Below the pieces are notes generated by a model. The model was not told where the DNA came from. It saw only the letters and a list, made by a program, of their open reading frames with translations, and ran no database searches. From Larix kaempferi (lineage: Eukaryota > Streptophyta > Pinopsida > Pinales > Pinaceae), in the NCBI GenBank assembly GCA_027924585.1, contig BSBM01000299.1, forward strand, positions 30,294,501 through 30,358,500: a stretch of 64,000 nucleotides of DNA, read 5' to 3'. Shown here one piece after another: positions 1 through 10,725 of the stretch. Each line of letters begins with the position of its first letter. Position 1 is the stretch's first letter. A program made the position numbers and the translations under genes.

Positions 1-523
1 GAATACCCCTGGCTCCACAACACCTTCCCATCACAACACCTTCTAGACTCAGGCATCCCAACACCAATCAGAGTCCTTCGAGTGATCCATTTTTCCAAGT
101 GCTTCAACTATGTGCATAGAAAGAGTCCAACCAATTGCAAACTACTGGAGATCTACTTGTAACCTTCACTCATGGATTCTCGAGCAGGAACGAGTAGCAT
201 AACTCAAGGGTAAGGTCTCAGACCTCAGGGCTCAGTTACAACCATCTCTTTCATCTTCAACTCTACAGTTCAAGATTCAAGTTCGGGTACATGGTAAACA
301 CAGTATTTGGTGTCGGTAATGGTAATGGAAACATGAAGGAGGGTAGAGTGTCCATGTGTGAGGTTAATTCCATGAGTGTTAATGTAGTGCAACAACCTAG
401 GCACAAGGGTGAACCAAGCGAAGGTATCCACGTAAATGAATTGGGTGAGTCTGTGCATCAACGAGTCTCAAGGAGTGTAAGACCATGTCGGGTGGTATGA
501 GTGTAACGAGAGTGAGTATGTGT
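1..523. other. Unassigned flank left of the TRIM-like element
   Basis: I recognise no coding domain here; the short open frames look like chance. The sequence continues on the other side of the TRIM-like insertion, so it may be part of the LTR of chromovirus A. I found no second copy in the window to prove that. Confidence 0.3.
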
Positions 524-528
524 CTATG

Positions 529-762
529 TGTAGCAACTGAATCCAGTTGTCTCCATTGAGAAGCAAATCCGACTTCATATAATTGAATATAAAAATATAT
601 ATGATAAAATGATTGATAAAAGGACGATTAATGTATTACAAGAGCTCGCCTTTAATATGGCTTGAGCGTTCCTAATGAAAGGTTATGTCCTTTCACATTA
701 AAAGATAAATACTTTAATGATTAACAATTTATTTATTTAATATGCTATTTATATTTGTAGCA
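529..762 (-). repeat. 3' LTR of TRIM-like element
   Basis: Direct repeat of 1372-1605, with roughly 11 substitutions over 234 bp. It is bounded by TSD base 528 on the left and by a purine-rich minus-strand tract (polypurine tract position) on the right. Confidence 0.88.
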
Positions 763-1358
763 TTGCCACTCTCTTAGAAAGGCTTTGTCCTCAAAGCCTT
801 ATAATTTTGTCACATTGTTCTTTGCGATGTCATGGCTGACGAAACATGTCGATACGAACTACTAAGTGTAGAGCATAACTTTCGATATGTGGAGGGGTCA
901 ATCCATCCCAAATTGATTTGTTGTTGACTATTGGGATTCTCTATTGATCTGTTGTCAGGAGCTTTGAGAAAATTAGTACCATTATCTTTCAACAATTCCC
1001 ACTTTTTAGGATACTGGTTTATATGGTTGGGGTGTCGATAGGGAGTTATTGTTGTTTGTTTTTTTACAAGATTGTCTTCTTTCTGAACTGTGACGAGGAC
1101 TGAATTTGTATTTGCTTCTTTTTCTCAACGTAGATTTTTGAGTCCAAGGGCTTTGATGTCCTCTTTTGAATTTGCTCCAACTTATTGTCTAACGAGTCTT
1201 TTTCTTTTTTAAGATTTCGGGTCATTTCTTCTTATGCTTTTTATTTTCTTTTACTTTTTCCTTTTTATTTCTTTCTCTTTTTTTTTCTTTTTTTTTTAAC
1301 TTCTTTGGGCCACGGGCCTGGTTTTGGACAAGGTCCTAGATTGGTGGCTACAAGCCTG

Positions 1359-1370
1359 GCTCTGATACCA
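1359..1370 (-). promoter_or_regulatory. Primer-binding site of TRIM-like element
   Basis: The minus strand reads TGGTATCAGAGC, the standard plant initiator-Met tRNA complement, one base inside the LTR. It fixes the orientation as minus. Confidence 0.85.
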
Positions 1371-1371
1371 A

Positions 1372-1605
1372 TGTAGCAACCGAATCCGGTTGTCTCCGTT
1401 GAGAAGCGAATCTGACTTCATATAATTGAATATAAAAATATATATGATAAAATGATTGATAAAAGGATGATTAATGTATTACAAGAGCTCGCCTTTAATA
1501 TGGCTTGAGTGTTCCTAATGAAAGGTTATGTCCTTTCACATTAGAAGATAACTACTTTAATGATTAACAATTTATTTATTTAATATGCTATTTATATTCG
1601 TAGCA
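1372..1605 (-). repeat. 5' LTR of TRIM-like element
   Basis: Second 234-bp LTR copy. It is followed directly by the TSD CTATG at 1606-1610. Confidence 0.88.
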
Positions 1606-2205
1606 CTATGAGGGAGGATGTTTGTTTCTACAAGGGTGCATAAGTCTTAAGAGATTATAGGAAAGTAGAGGCATGTGTCATCCGATCCGTAAGCGTGCAG
1701 GATTGAAGGTAAGCTCGATGGACTTGAATCTAGGGTAGGATAGAGAGGAAAGAAATTGACTCCCCTAACATAAACTTATGATCATGGGGAAAAGGGATTT
1801 TGCAATTGTTCCCCAGAAGAATCTTCATCCCCATGCTTCCTTAACTACACAAAGGGACTTCTCCTGACCAACCTCACACATAAAATTAAATGATTGGTTG
1901 AAAGCAATAAAAGGTAGTAATTGGCTCATTCAAGGCTCATTGCTACAATTGGATTGGATCTATGGCTTACACTTGGTAATTAAAAATTCAATCCCCCATA
2001 TGCCCCCTTTCCTCTTTCTCTCTAGTGGAATCATAGCCCCTTTGGTGCACCTTAAACATCCGCCTCAGACCATTCATATTTTAATCAACTTAATATTTAC
2101 ATAGCATTTTGATTAGCTTGATAAGCCAATCGCAGAGTCAAAATAAGAAAAAAATTACATAATGGATTCAATACATATTCCAAAGGTCAAATTGGGGGTA
2201 TTACA
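1606..2205 (-). repeat. Probable 3' LTR (right part) of chromovirus A
   Basis: On the minus strand, the sequence right of 2205 is a purine-rich tract (CAAAGGGGAGGGAAT), followed at 2205 by TGTAATACCCCC, a typical plant Gypsy LTR start. The chromodomain of element A ends just right of this. The left boundary and the matching 5' LTR were not found, so only the right edge is supported. Confidence 0.55.
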
Positions 2206-2934
2206 ATTCCCTCCCCTTTGGAATAATGCTATCATCGTTGTTTTCTCAAAATCATAACAAAAATGGGTATGCCTCTCTTATGTCATCCTATAACTCCTAT
2301 ATAGCCTCATCGCGGCCAAAGTGTTGCCAATGCACCTTTACCTGCCCGATGGCTCAGTTCCGAAGCAATGTTACCTTTCTTCCTACGATGCATAGTTTCT
2401 CTGTTTGGAATTCTCCCTTAGGTTCCACCTAAATTACATTCCACTTAATCACATGGTTAGAATTATGTACATATTTCTTAAGCAAAGAAACATGCAAACA
2501 ATTATGAACTATAGTGTTAGTAGGAAATGCAATTATATATGCAATTGGATCTATCCTCTAAATCACTTCAAATGGCCCACAATATCTTGGTGATAGTTGG
2601 GAATAACTCCCATGCTTCAAGGAACTCTTTCTTGGCCTCACTATGAGGTAAACATGATCCCGGAATTGAATTCCCGGTGCACTATGTTTCTATTTACATA
2701 GATTTTTTTCCTATTATGGGATGCTTTTAAATTGTGACTGATTCTTGCAACCTCTTGCTCCATTTCCTTAAGCAATTATGGCCCAAGAATAACTCTATTC
2801 ACTAGCCTATCCCAAGTAATCGGTTTCCTGCACCTTCTACCATACATAGCCTCGAATGGATAATTTCCAATGATACTTGTTTCCCATTTTTATAAGCGAA
2901 TTCAACCAAATGTAGATAATATTCCCACTTGGAT
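2206..2934 (-). pseudogene. Chromovirus A: integrase C-terminus and chromodomain (decayed)
   Basis: Minus-strand reading gives integrase sequence at the right edge (SKWEYYLHLVEFAYKNG near 2890-2934), then a C-terminal region (LHVSLLKKYVHNSNHVI) and a chromodomain-like tail (AIGQVKVHWQHFGRDEA) ending near 2220. Several stops and frameshifts interrupt it. The reading continues, after removal of element G and one copy of its GGTAT duplication, into the integrase sequence at 16325 and above. The chromodomain places A in the chromovirus branch of Ty3/Gypsy; by overall pattern it is Tekay/Del-like, which is inference. Confidence 0.8.
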
Positions 2935-2939
2935 GGTAT

Positions 2940-3703
2940 TGTGAAAATCCTCACAACATATCTAAGAGATGATGTATACCTCACAATGAATGAATTTAGG
3001 AATAAGATTAAGAGTGGTCAATGCAGTAAAATGAGCAACAGAATAATAATACAGTAGAAATCGGATAGCAACAAAATAACTTCACACACACTAATTCATT
3101 AATCACAATATGGACAAATAAGTAGTTCAATGCATGAGGATTTGAATGCCAAGGTGGAAATTCGAATTATCCTTCCTGGAGTGATCAAAAGATCACTAGA
3201 GTGTCATCAGAGCACAGCTAGAAGTCTTCATCATCATCAGTGGAGTCATCAATGCTCAAGTAACTGTCAACCATCAGTCAAAATGAGTCTAACTAAGTGT
3301 GGTAGGTGTAACTGAGTGTAACTGGCATTAACTGAATTAAGGAGGCTCAGTGGAGGGTGCATGAGGAGCTAACTGGAGTCAGAATGGGCAGTGTAGTATC
3401 ACTGGAGGTCCATCGGAGTGATACAGTCAGTTGAGAGTCAGTCTTTCCTTAAATCAAGGAAGGAACTAAATATAATTGAAGTGCAACTGAGTGGTAGGTG
3501 AGAGAGGATGAGTGGCTTCCTTAAATCAAGGAGGAAGGGTGCACTAAGATCTAGGAGGGCTAAAACTGATCTAAGAGAAGCTCCCGGGGCTAGTTAACTG
3601 AGGGCTAGGTGCTGGGACTGATGACTGGGATGCATGCATAACTAAAAATGCAAAAAGGAATAATGCTGGTAGGACTAGGATGGAGTCTAGGAATATCCTA
3701 ACA
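2940..3703 (-). repeat. 3' LTR of element G
   Basis: Matches 5071-5346 plus 15823-16319 along its whole length with about 6-8% differences by eye. The left edge abuts TSD GGTAT and the right edge abuts a G-run polypurine tract on the minus strand. Confidence 0.9.
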
Positions 3704-3887
3704 CCCCCCCTTAATCCATCCCGGGCACTGGTAACTAAGACCAAAGGTCACCCAATACAATGAATAATAACAGTCAATAAACTGAGGAAATGGGGAAAAC
3801 CTCATGGAAAAAATACCCCCCCTCAAAATAGACTGTAAGGCACACACAAAAATAAATGCTCCAAACTCAAGCAGGTGTGATGCTTGG

Positions 3888-4907
3888 TCATATTTCTGGA
3901 GGTATCTTCTTCTTGGGAAGAAGTGGATCATGCTCAGAAAGCATGTGCTTGTACTTGCTCTTCAGATCGAATGTGATGAGAACAAATCCAAAAGTATGAG
4001 GATGATCCTTGAACCTGTGATTTGAATCAGTTGAGGTAGAATCAAATCTATGAATGTGCAGATAGTCTTTTGTCTTCTCCTTCAAACCATCATGGGTGAG
4101 ATTATGCTCAAAATAACCATCAAATATCAGTGATTGCTTGGAATCCAAATCAGATCCAAGACTTGAATCATGGTTTCTTAAGATCTCCTTTGAACCATTT
4201 GAGGTGAGATCTAAACCAGTAAATGCATGAGAAATTATCCCAAGCGAATGGCAATGGCCATCATCTTCAATAACCTTCTGAGAGCATGAAATAATGATCT
4301 TACAATAGTAAATACGAGGTGATTGATCAAGGAGAGCGAATGCATTACCTCCAATGGCTGATTTAACCTCCGAAACATTCATGAGATCATGATGCAAACC
4401 AATAGACTCTGGTGCAAGAGAGAATTTAGGAACCTCTGCAATTTCTAGAGTGTGAGCTGGCACAAAATTCGAAATAGAAGAAATTTGGAGCATGAGTGTA
4501 GAATCTGCAAATTCTTCTTCTTTGTGGACAACTTCAATATGATATATGAGATATTCATGATCAATGAGATCATCAAGGAGGGTGAATTCATCACTGGGCT
4601 TGCTCTAGAAAGGGTTTCGACTAATCCCTTCATTCTGCTTGCCAGATCTTTCATCCAGATGGACCCATAGCTCTTTTGGAGATTCAACATCAAGGAAGGG
4701 GTGTACCATGTATCGAGACATAGCAAACATCATGGCTTCAATGGCTATTTCACCTTCATTTAACCAGTCATTCTCTTCTTCAGAGGATTTGAACTCTCTT
4801 TCAAAACAATAATCAAAGAGATCATGGCTCTTCAAATATGCTATCATTTTTTGTTTCCATTCATCATAGTTGAATGGAGAAAGAGGAGGGATTTCTTCTG
4901 AATTCAT
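3888..4907 (-). pseudogene. Copia-type gag fragment of element G
   Basis: From an ATG at 4907 the minus strand encodes MNSEEIPPLSPFNYDEWKQK and continues with AYLKSHDLFDY and ESPKELWVHLDE, the layout of the N-terminal part of plant Copia Gag. The frame then breaks near 4605 and a second frame (4493-3888, 201 codons) has no recognisable domain. No zinc knuckle and no catalytic domain are present. Similar truncated gag genes occur in non-autonomous Copia derivatives. The part below 4493 may be captured or scrambled sequence; I assign no function to it. Confidence 0.6.
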
Positions 4908-5057
4908 GGAAGCTGTAGAAGACCTGCAAAAACAATATAAAATATCTGCAACTGCCATTGCTGCAAAAATGCAGAAACTGCTGCAACTGCTGCATCGAAA
5001 TCTTGATAATAACCTGCAAAAAACTCTCAGGAATGGAAATAAACAATACTCTCAACA

Positions 5058-5070
5058 TGCTCTGATACCA
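5058..5070 (-). promoter_or_regulatory. Primer-binding site of element G
   Basis: The minus strand reads TGGTATCAGAGCA, the initiator-Met tRNA complement, directly abutting the LTR edge at 5071. Confidence 0.88.
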
Positions 5071-5346
5071 TGTGAAAATCCTCACAGCAGGTCTAAGAGC
5101 TTATGTATACCTCACAATGAAAGAATTTAGGAATAAGATTAAGAGTGGTCAATGCAGTAAAATGAGCAACAGAATAATAATACAGTAGAACTCGGATAGA
5201 AGCAAAATAACTTCACACACACTAATTCATTAATCACAATATGGAAAAATAAGTAGTACAATGCACGAGAATTCGAATGCCAAGGTGGTAATTTGAATTA
5301 TCCTTCATGGAGTGATCAAAAGATCACTGGAGTGTCATCGGACCAC
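5071..5346 (-). repeat. 5' LTR of element G, left part
   Basis: Homologous to 2940-3215. It is cut at 5346 by insertion of element B and resumes at 15823. Confidence 0.9.
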
Positions 5347-5722
5347 TGTTAGGAACCTATGTCAACCCTTCTCTTTACTATGTTGTTGGACGCATATGCT
5401 TTGTAAGTCGTCCCGTAGTATTTGTTGATCCGTAGTTTATATTAGCCCATAGTATTGACCCATAGTATTGGACGCATATGCTTTGTAAGTCGTCCCATAG
5501 TATTATATGTCCCATGGTTTTCACTCATAGTATTGGGCATAGACTTAGTATATAAGTGTGTGTTGAGGTCAATGAAGGCACCGTGAAGTTAATTGTATTG
5601 AGCTTGCTCAAAGGAGGTTGCCCCCTCGAAGTGGCCTGTGATCAATATAAAAGTGATTCTGAGTTCTATTATTTCTGATATCTCGTGTATTTGCATTAAT
5701 TAATTATTGCAGGTTCATCACA
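5347..5722 (+). repeat. 5' LTR of element B
   Basis: A TATATAA box lies at 5549-5555. The U3 part contains two copies of a repeat of about 37 bp centred on CGCATATGCTTTGTAAGTCG (near 5390 and 5470). Confidence 0.92.
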
Positions 5723-5724
5723 TC

Positions 5725-5737
5725 TGGTATCAGAGCA
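5725..5737 (+). promoter_or_regulatory. Primer-binding site of element B
   Basis: TGGTATCAGAGCA, 2 bp after the LTR end, matches the initiator-Met tRNA 3' end complement. Confidence 0.9.
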
Positions 5738-6736
5738 CTTTCTTGGGCTCGCTGGGTGAAATTTCTGCCAAATTTTTTTTCGCATCTGTTGCAGGTTCGG
5801 ATTTGGGAATAATTCCTATCCGCTTAACTGTGGGAAGTACTTGGGCATAAGCCCTAAAACTCATTGTGAGGAGTACCACAGGAACCTTAAAGTAGCTGGC
5901 CCATTGAGAGGACCTGCCAGCGAAAAGGGCAACGACCCCTACCTGATTGACTAGTTCCCACCCGTGAGGTAAATCAAGAGCTGTCGTTTGTGGCAAAGTG
6001 GTTATCAGTTTTACCTGAGCCGTGGAGTGAGGGGTACTACCCCAATATGCAAGCCGTCAGATAGCATTGGTGGCCGAGTGAAACCCCTGAACTGTTAGGA
6101 AGCCGCACATACCTGGGGTCCATATCTATTTTCAGTTGAACTGTTGCCGATCACTTCCGCTCCAGATCCAGCCGTTTCAGATCTATTCTGAAAGTCGTTC
6201 CAGATCCAGTCGCCGTTTCAGATCCAACCATTTTTTATCCCTTCCGCGCCATTGCGCCACTGTTGCCGATCCATTTCTGGAAAATATATATATATATATA
6301 TATTTTCTCCATATCTCCCTTGTTTTCATTCTGTTTCCCTTGAAATTTTTGGGGAACCCCTGTCATCCCATTCTGCATCTTTCATTCCTGAGGACCCTAT
6401 CCCCAATTCCCCTTCCCAAAGCCCGAAATCCCACATTTGTCTATTTTTAGGGTTTGCCATAACTTCCTCAGATTTCACCCAATCACCTTCAAATTTTACC
6501 ACAGAGTTCCTTTCTGAATTTTGCTTCTTTGTCCCTCTCTGCCAAATTTTCTCATTCTATCGCCCCGCTTTTGAAATCCCCCTTTTTGCTTTCTTGTCCT
6601 TTCGACAGTGTCCAAAATCTAGTCAAACCCCAATTACCCATCAGATTGTTTCCCCAATCCAAATTTCCCTTTACTAAATCAGCTTATGTTTGTGTTTTTC
6701 TACCCATTCCACCCAAAAAAAAAAAAAAACCTGGTT
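5738..6736 (+). other. Element B 5' leader
   Basis: About 1 kb of untranslated leader, colinear with the leader of C. It contains an (AT)n run at 6284-6302, where C has a long poly(A) tract. An A-rich stretch (about 6713-6729) lies just before the gag ATG. Open frames on either strand are not conserved and look like chance. Confidence 0.7.
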
Positions 6737-8130
6737 ATGGTTGTCACCCGTGCAGGAGCACACACCATGGAGGAAGCACTTGCAGCCATCCAAACCAAAC
6801 TCCAAGATCTGGATAAAAAATTTCTCAACCTCCATCTTCAGCATTCAGCCATGAACAATACCAGACAGCCAGAATCTTTTGCAGCCACCAGGTTCTCTTC
6901 TTCCAGCAATTTTCGTGGGCCGAAGCTTGATTTTCCTCGCTTCAATGGTACTGATTCGACTGGATGGATATAACGAGCAGAACAATATTTCAGTCTGCAT
7001 AATACTTCTGGTGCCCAGAAAGTTCCACTTGCATCCTTTCATTTGGAACAGGAAGCCTTTCAATGGTACCGTTGGTACATCAAAGCTCATCCTAATCCAA
7101 ACTGGACAGATTTTTGCCAACTCATTTTGCCACGATTTGGTCCTAGTGCTTTTGATGATTTCATAGGAGCACTCACTAAACTTCACCAAATTGGCACAGT
7201 GAGAGAGTATCAGACAAAATTTGAGAAATTGGCCAATCACACAGAAGGATTCTCTGATGAATTCTACAGGAGTTGTTTTATCAGTGGTCTCAAGGATGAA
7301 ATCCGCTCAGAGGTCAAAATGTTTTGTCCCAACACACTGATGGAAGTCCTAGGGTTGGCTAAGCTGGCCGAGGACAAGATTGTAGCTCAACAATGCTCCA
7401 AACCCACCTTTGTTCCCTTTAGAAATATGGGTTCCCAACGACCTCCCATCATGCCTGCTCCTCAACCAACTCCTATCAAGCATTTTTCTGAAATAGAAAT
7501 GCAGGCACGCCAAGAAAAAGGGCTTTGCTATAATTGTGATGAGAAATTCACTCGGGGACATAGATGTGTTCAACAAAAGCTCTATCTCTTGGATGTGGAT
7601 TCTCCACCTGCCTTAGAACTTAGTGAAGAAGCTATAGATATAGTAGATGATCAGGTCGACATTCAACACCCGCCTATTGACACCCCATCTCAGGACGACC
7701 CACCCGAGATCTCTCTCCATGCTGTAACCGGCGTCACCACCCCACAAACAATGCGGGTCAGGGGATACTTCAAGAATCTCCCTCTTACCATACTCATTGA
7801 TTCTGGTAGCACTCATAACTTCATTGACCCTTGGATTTCCAAACAGGCTGATTGTTTTGTCCATCCTTGCTCCAACTTTGAAGTCATGGTTGCCAATGGG
7901 GGCACCTTACCTTGCAAGGGGGAGTGTCACAATGTGCATATCTCTATGGAAGATTATAACCTACGCTCTGACATGTTTGCCTTGTCCTTAGGCGGATGTG
8001 ATGTGGTTTTGGGCGTTCAATGGTTACGCACACTTGGCCCCATCTTATGGGATTTTGTTGAACTTTGGATGCAGTTTAAAGTCAATGGGGCACAACACAA
8101 ATTTATGGGCTTACAACCAGGGTCTCTTTG
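6737..8130 (+). pseudogene. Element B gag-protease, one stop codon, cut by element C
   Basis: The ATG at 6737 starts MVVTRAGAHTMEEALAAIQ, colinear with Gag of C. A TAA at 6971-6973 replaces a Tyr codon found in C (GGATCTATCGG there). After the stop the same frame stays open through the capsid region, the zinc knuckle CYNCDEKFTRGHRC, the protease motif LIDSGSTHNF and beyond, until element C begins at 8131. The protease frame is intact here, unlike in C. It is non-functional because of the stop and the insertion. Confidence 0.88.
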
Positions 8131-8503
8131 TGTTAGGAACCCATGTCTTTACTTTGTTAGCATGTTGTTATTGGACGCATATGCTTTGTAAGTCGTCCCG
8201 TAGTATTTGTTGATCAATAGTTGTGTTATTGTTATTGGCGCATATGCTTTGTAAGTCGCCCGTAGTATTGTTAATCCATAGTTTGTAACGGCCCATGGTT
8301 TCGACCCATAGTATTGGCGCCTCGAAGTAGTATATAAGTGTGTGTTGAGACCTATGAAGGCACGGTGAAGTTATTGTATTGAGCTTGCTCAAAGGAGGTT
8401 TCCCCCTCGAAGTGGCCTGTGATCAATACAAAAGTGATTCTGAGTTCTGTCATTTCTGCTATTTTGCGCATTCTTGTTAATTAATTGTTGCAGGTGCCTC
8501 ACA
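8131..8503 (+). repeat. 5' LTR of element C
   Basis: Starts TGTTAGGAACCC and ends GCCTCACA. TATA box TATATAA at 8331-8337. Two U3 repeats around GCATATGC are near 8177 and 8241. It is clearly related to the LTR of B but distinct from it. Confidence 0.95.
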
Positions 8504-8505
8504 TC

Positions 8506-8518
8506 TGGTATCAGAGCA
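8506..8518 (+). promoter_or_regulatory. Primer-binding site of element C
   Basis: TGGTATCAGAGCA, 2 bp after the 5' LTR; initiator-Met tRNA type. Confidence 0.92.
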
Positions 8519-9052
8519 CTTTCTTGGGCTCGCTGGGTGAAATTTCTGCCAAATTTTTTTTCGCATCTGTTGCAGGTTCGGATTTGGGAATAATCCCTAT
8601 CCGCTTAACTGTGGGAAGTACTTGGGCATAAGCCCTAAAACTCATTGTGAGGAGTACCACAGGAACCCGAAGTAGCTGGCCCATTGAGAGGACCTGCCGG
8701 CGAAAAGGGCAACGACCCCTACCTGATTGACTAGTTCCCACCCGTGAGGTAAACCAAGAGCTGTCGTTTGTGGCAAAGCGGTTATCAGTTTTACCTGAGC
8801 CGTGGAGTGAGGGGTACTGCCCCAATACGCAAGCCGTCAGACAGCATTGGTGGCCGAGTGAAAACCCTGAACTTTTAGGAAGCCGCACATACCTGGGGTC
8901 CATATCTACCTTCAGCTGAACTATTGTTGATCACTGCTGCGCCGTTTCAGATCCATTTTGCAAGCCGTTCCAGATCCAGCCGTTCGGCGTTGTTCCAGAA
9001 TCCTTCAAACCGGAGATCCCATTCTGCAAGCAGAGCCGTAGCCGCTCCAGTC

Positions 9053-9096
<44 letters not shown>

Positions 9097-9573
9097 AAAG
9101 AAAAAAAGAAAGAGTATAAAATTCAGCTTTTTCTCCATATCTCCCTTGTTTTACCTCTGTTTTCCTTGAAAATTTCAGGGAACCCCTGTCATTCCATTCT
9201 GCATATTTCATCCCTGAGGACCCTATCCTCAATTCCCCTTCCTACAACCCGAAATCTCACATTTGTCTATTTTTAGGGTTTGCCATAACTTCCTCAGATT
9301 TCACCCAATCTCCTTCAATATTTACCACAGAGTTCCTTTTTGAATTCTGCTTCTTTGTTCCCCTCTGCCAAATTTTCCCATCCTTTCACCCCGCTTCTGA
9401 AATCCTCATTTTTGCTTCCCTGTCTATCCAACAGTGTCCAAAAAACGAGTCAAACCCCAATTACCCTTCTGATTTTTTCCCAAATCCAAATTTTCCTTTA
9501 CTGAAGTAGTTCCTATTTTTGTTTTCCTACCCAGTACAAAAAAATAAAAAAATAAAAAAAAAAATCCCTGGTT
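8519..9573 (+). other. Element C 5' leader with 39-nt poly(A) tract
   Basis: The leader is colinear with that of B. It contains 39 consecutive A at 9056-9094 and a second A-rich stretch (about 9537-9564) ending a few bases before the gag ATG. The conserved leader block before the tract (about 8520-8900) is the natural place for packaging signals, which is inference. Confidence 0.75.
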
Positions 9574-10725
9574 ATGGTTGTCACCCGTGCAGGAGCAAAA
9601 ACCATGGAGGAAGCCCTTGCAGCCATCCAAGCCAAACTCCAGGATCTTGATGAAAAATTTCTTGGTCTCCATCTTGAACATTCAGCTATGAACAACAAAC
9701 GGCAGTCCGAGTCTTCAGTAGACAATGGGTTCTCTTCTTCCAGCAATTTCCGTGGTCCGAAGCTTGATTTTCCTCGCTTCAATGGTACCGATCCAACTGG
9801 ATGGATCTATCGGGCAGAACAGTATTTCAGTCTGCATAATACTTTTGATGTCAACAAAGTTCCGTTGGCATCCTTTCATTTGGAACAGGAAGCTCTTCAA
9901 TGGTACCGTTGGTACATCAAGGCTCATCCAGAGCCCAACTGGCCAAACTTTTGCCAGCTCCTTTTGCAACGATTTGGTCCTAGTGCTTTTGATGACTTCA
10001 CAGGAGCCCTCACTAAACTTCGCCAAACTGGCACTGTGAGAGAGTATCAAACCGAATTTGAGAATCTAGCCAACCACACCGAAGGATTGTCTGATGAATT
10101 TTACCGGAGTTGTTTTATCAGTGGTCTAAAGGATGCCATCCGCTCTGAGGTCAAAATGTTCTGTCCCAACACAATGATGGAAGCACTCGGGTTGGCTAAG
10201 TTGGCAGAAGACAAGATTGCAGCCCAACAACGCTCCAAGCCCACTTTTGTTCCCTTCCGAAATATGGGTTCTCAGCGACCACCTATACCACAGGCTCCTC
10301 GACCGACTCCTATCAAGCGTTTGTCTGAAACAGAGATGCAAGCACGCAGAGAAAAGGGGATTTGCTATAATTGTGATGAGAAATTCACTCGGGGACATAG
10401 ATGTGTTCAGCAAAAGCTCTATCTCCTGGATGTGGAGTCTCCGCCTGCCTCTGAAATGGGTGACGAAGATCCAGAAACACTGGATGCACCGGTCGACATT
10501 CAGGAACCGCCTAGTGACCCTCCGTCTCAGGATGACCAGCCAGAGATATCTCTCCATGCTTTAGCGGGAATCACCACCCCCCAAACAATGCGGGTCAGGG
10601 GTTACTTCAAGAAGCTTCCTCTTACAATCCTCATTGATTCTGGTAGCACGCATAATTTCATGACCCTCGGATCGCCAAACAAGCTGATTGTTTTATCCAT
10701 CCTTGCTCCAACTTTGAAGTCATGA
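9574..10725 (+). CDS. gag: Element C Gag and N-terminal protease (frame lost in protease)
   Basis: 383 codons. Gag forms the particle that packages element RNA. Residues 1-40 are a helical N-terminus, about 60-220 are the retrotransposon capsid domain (GPKLDFPRFNG, WYIKAHP, FISGLKD), and C264, C267, H275 and C277 form a plant Gypsy zinc knuckle (CYNCDEKFTRGHRC). The aspartic protease active site is D355-S-G. A missing T between 10660 and 10661, relative to B, shifts the frame about 8 residues later, so the last 21 residues are not protease. The start is supported by colinearity with B and the preceding A-rich leader. The Gag part alone looks intact. Confidence 0.92.
   Translation: MVVTRAGAKTMEEALAAIQAKLQDLDEKFLGLHLEHSAMNNKRQSESSVDNGFSSSSNFRGPKLDFPRFNGTDPTGWIYRAEQYFSLHNTFDVNKVPLASFHLEQEALQWYRWYIKAHPEPNWPNFCQLLLQRFGPSAFDDFTGALTKLRQTGTVREYQTEFENLANHTEGLSDEFYRSCFISGLKDAIRSEVKMFCPNTMMEALGLAKLAEDKIAAQQRSKPTFVPFRNMGSQRPPIPQAPRPTPIKRLSETEMQARREKGICYNCDEKFTRGHRCVQQKLYLLDVESPPASEMGDEDPETLDAPVDIQEPPSDPPSQDDQPEISLHALAGITTPQTMRVRGYFKKLPLTILIDSGSTHNFMTLGSPNKLIVLSILAPTLKS

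Larger units (their letters stand above)
529..1605 (-). mobile_element. TRIM-like non-autonomous LTR retrotransposon
   Basis: Two 234-bp direct repeats (529-762 and 1372-1605) begin TGTAGCAAC and end GTAGCA on the plus strand and enclose about 610 bp. A perfect 5-bp target-site duplication, CTATG, flanks the whole (524-528 and 1606-1610). The complement of an initiator-Met tRNA primer-binding site lies 1 bp left of the right-hand repeat, so the element reads on the minus strand. There is no gag or pol. Next to its 3' LTR, minus-strand reading, is TTTGAGGACAAAGC, the same string that ends pol in chromoviruses B and C. This suggests derivation from a chromovirus by loss of almost all internal sequence. 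LTR divergence is about 5% by eye, so it is moderately old. Confidence 0.9.

Noticed and set aside
6252-6816. Plus-strand open frames of 95-141 codons before gag in B
   Set aside because: They overlap the leader, contain the AT microsatellite and are not conserved in C.
8511-8903. Minus-strand open frame of 130 codons in the leader of C (and a shorter one at 5730-5996 in B)
   Set aside because: It lies wholly within the conserved untranslated leader, has no domain, and is not kept at the same length in B.
9056-9094. Poly(A) tail of a retrocopied gene
   Set aside because: The tract sits in the middle of a leader that is colinear with B on both sides, with no target duplication.
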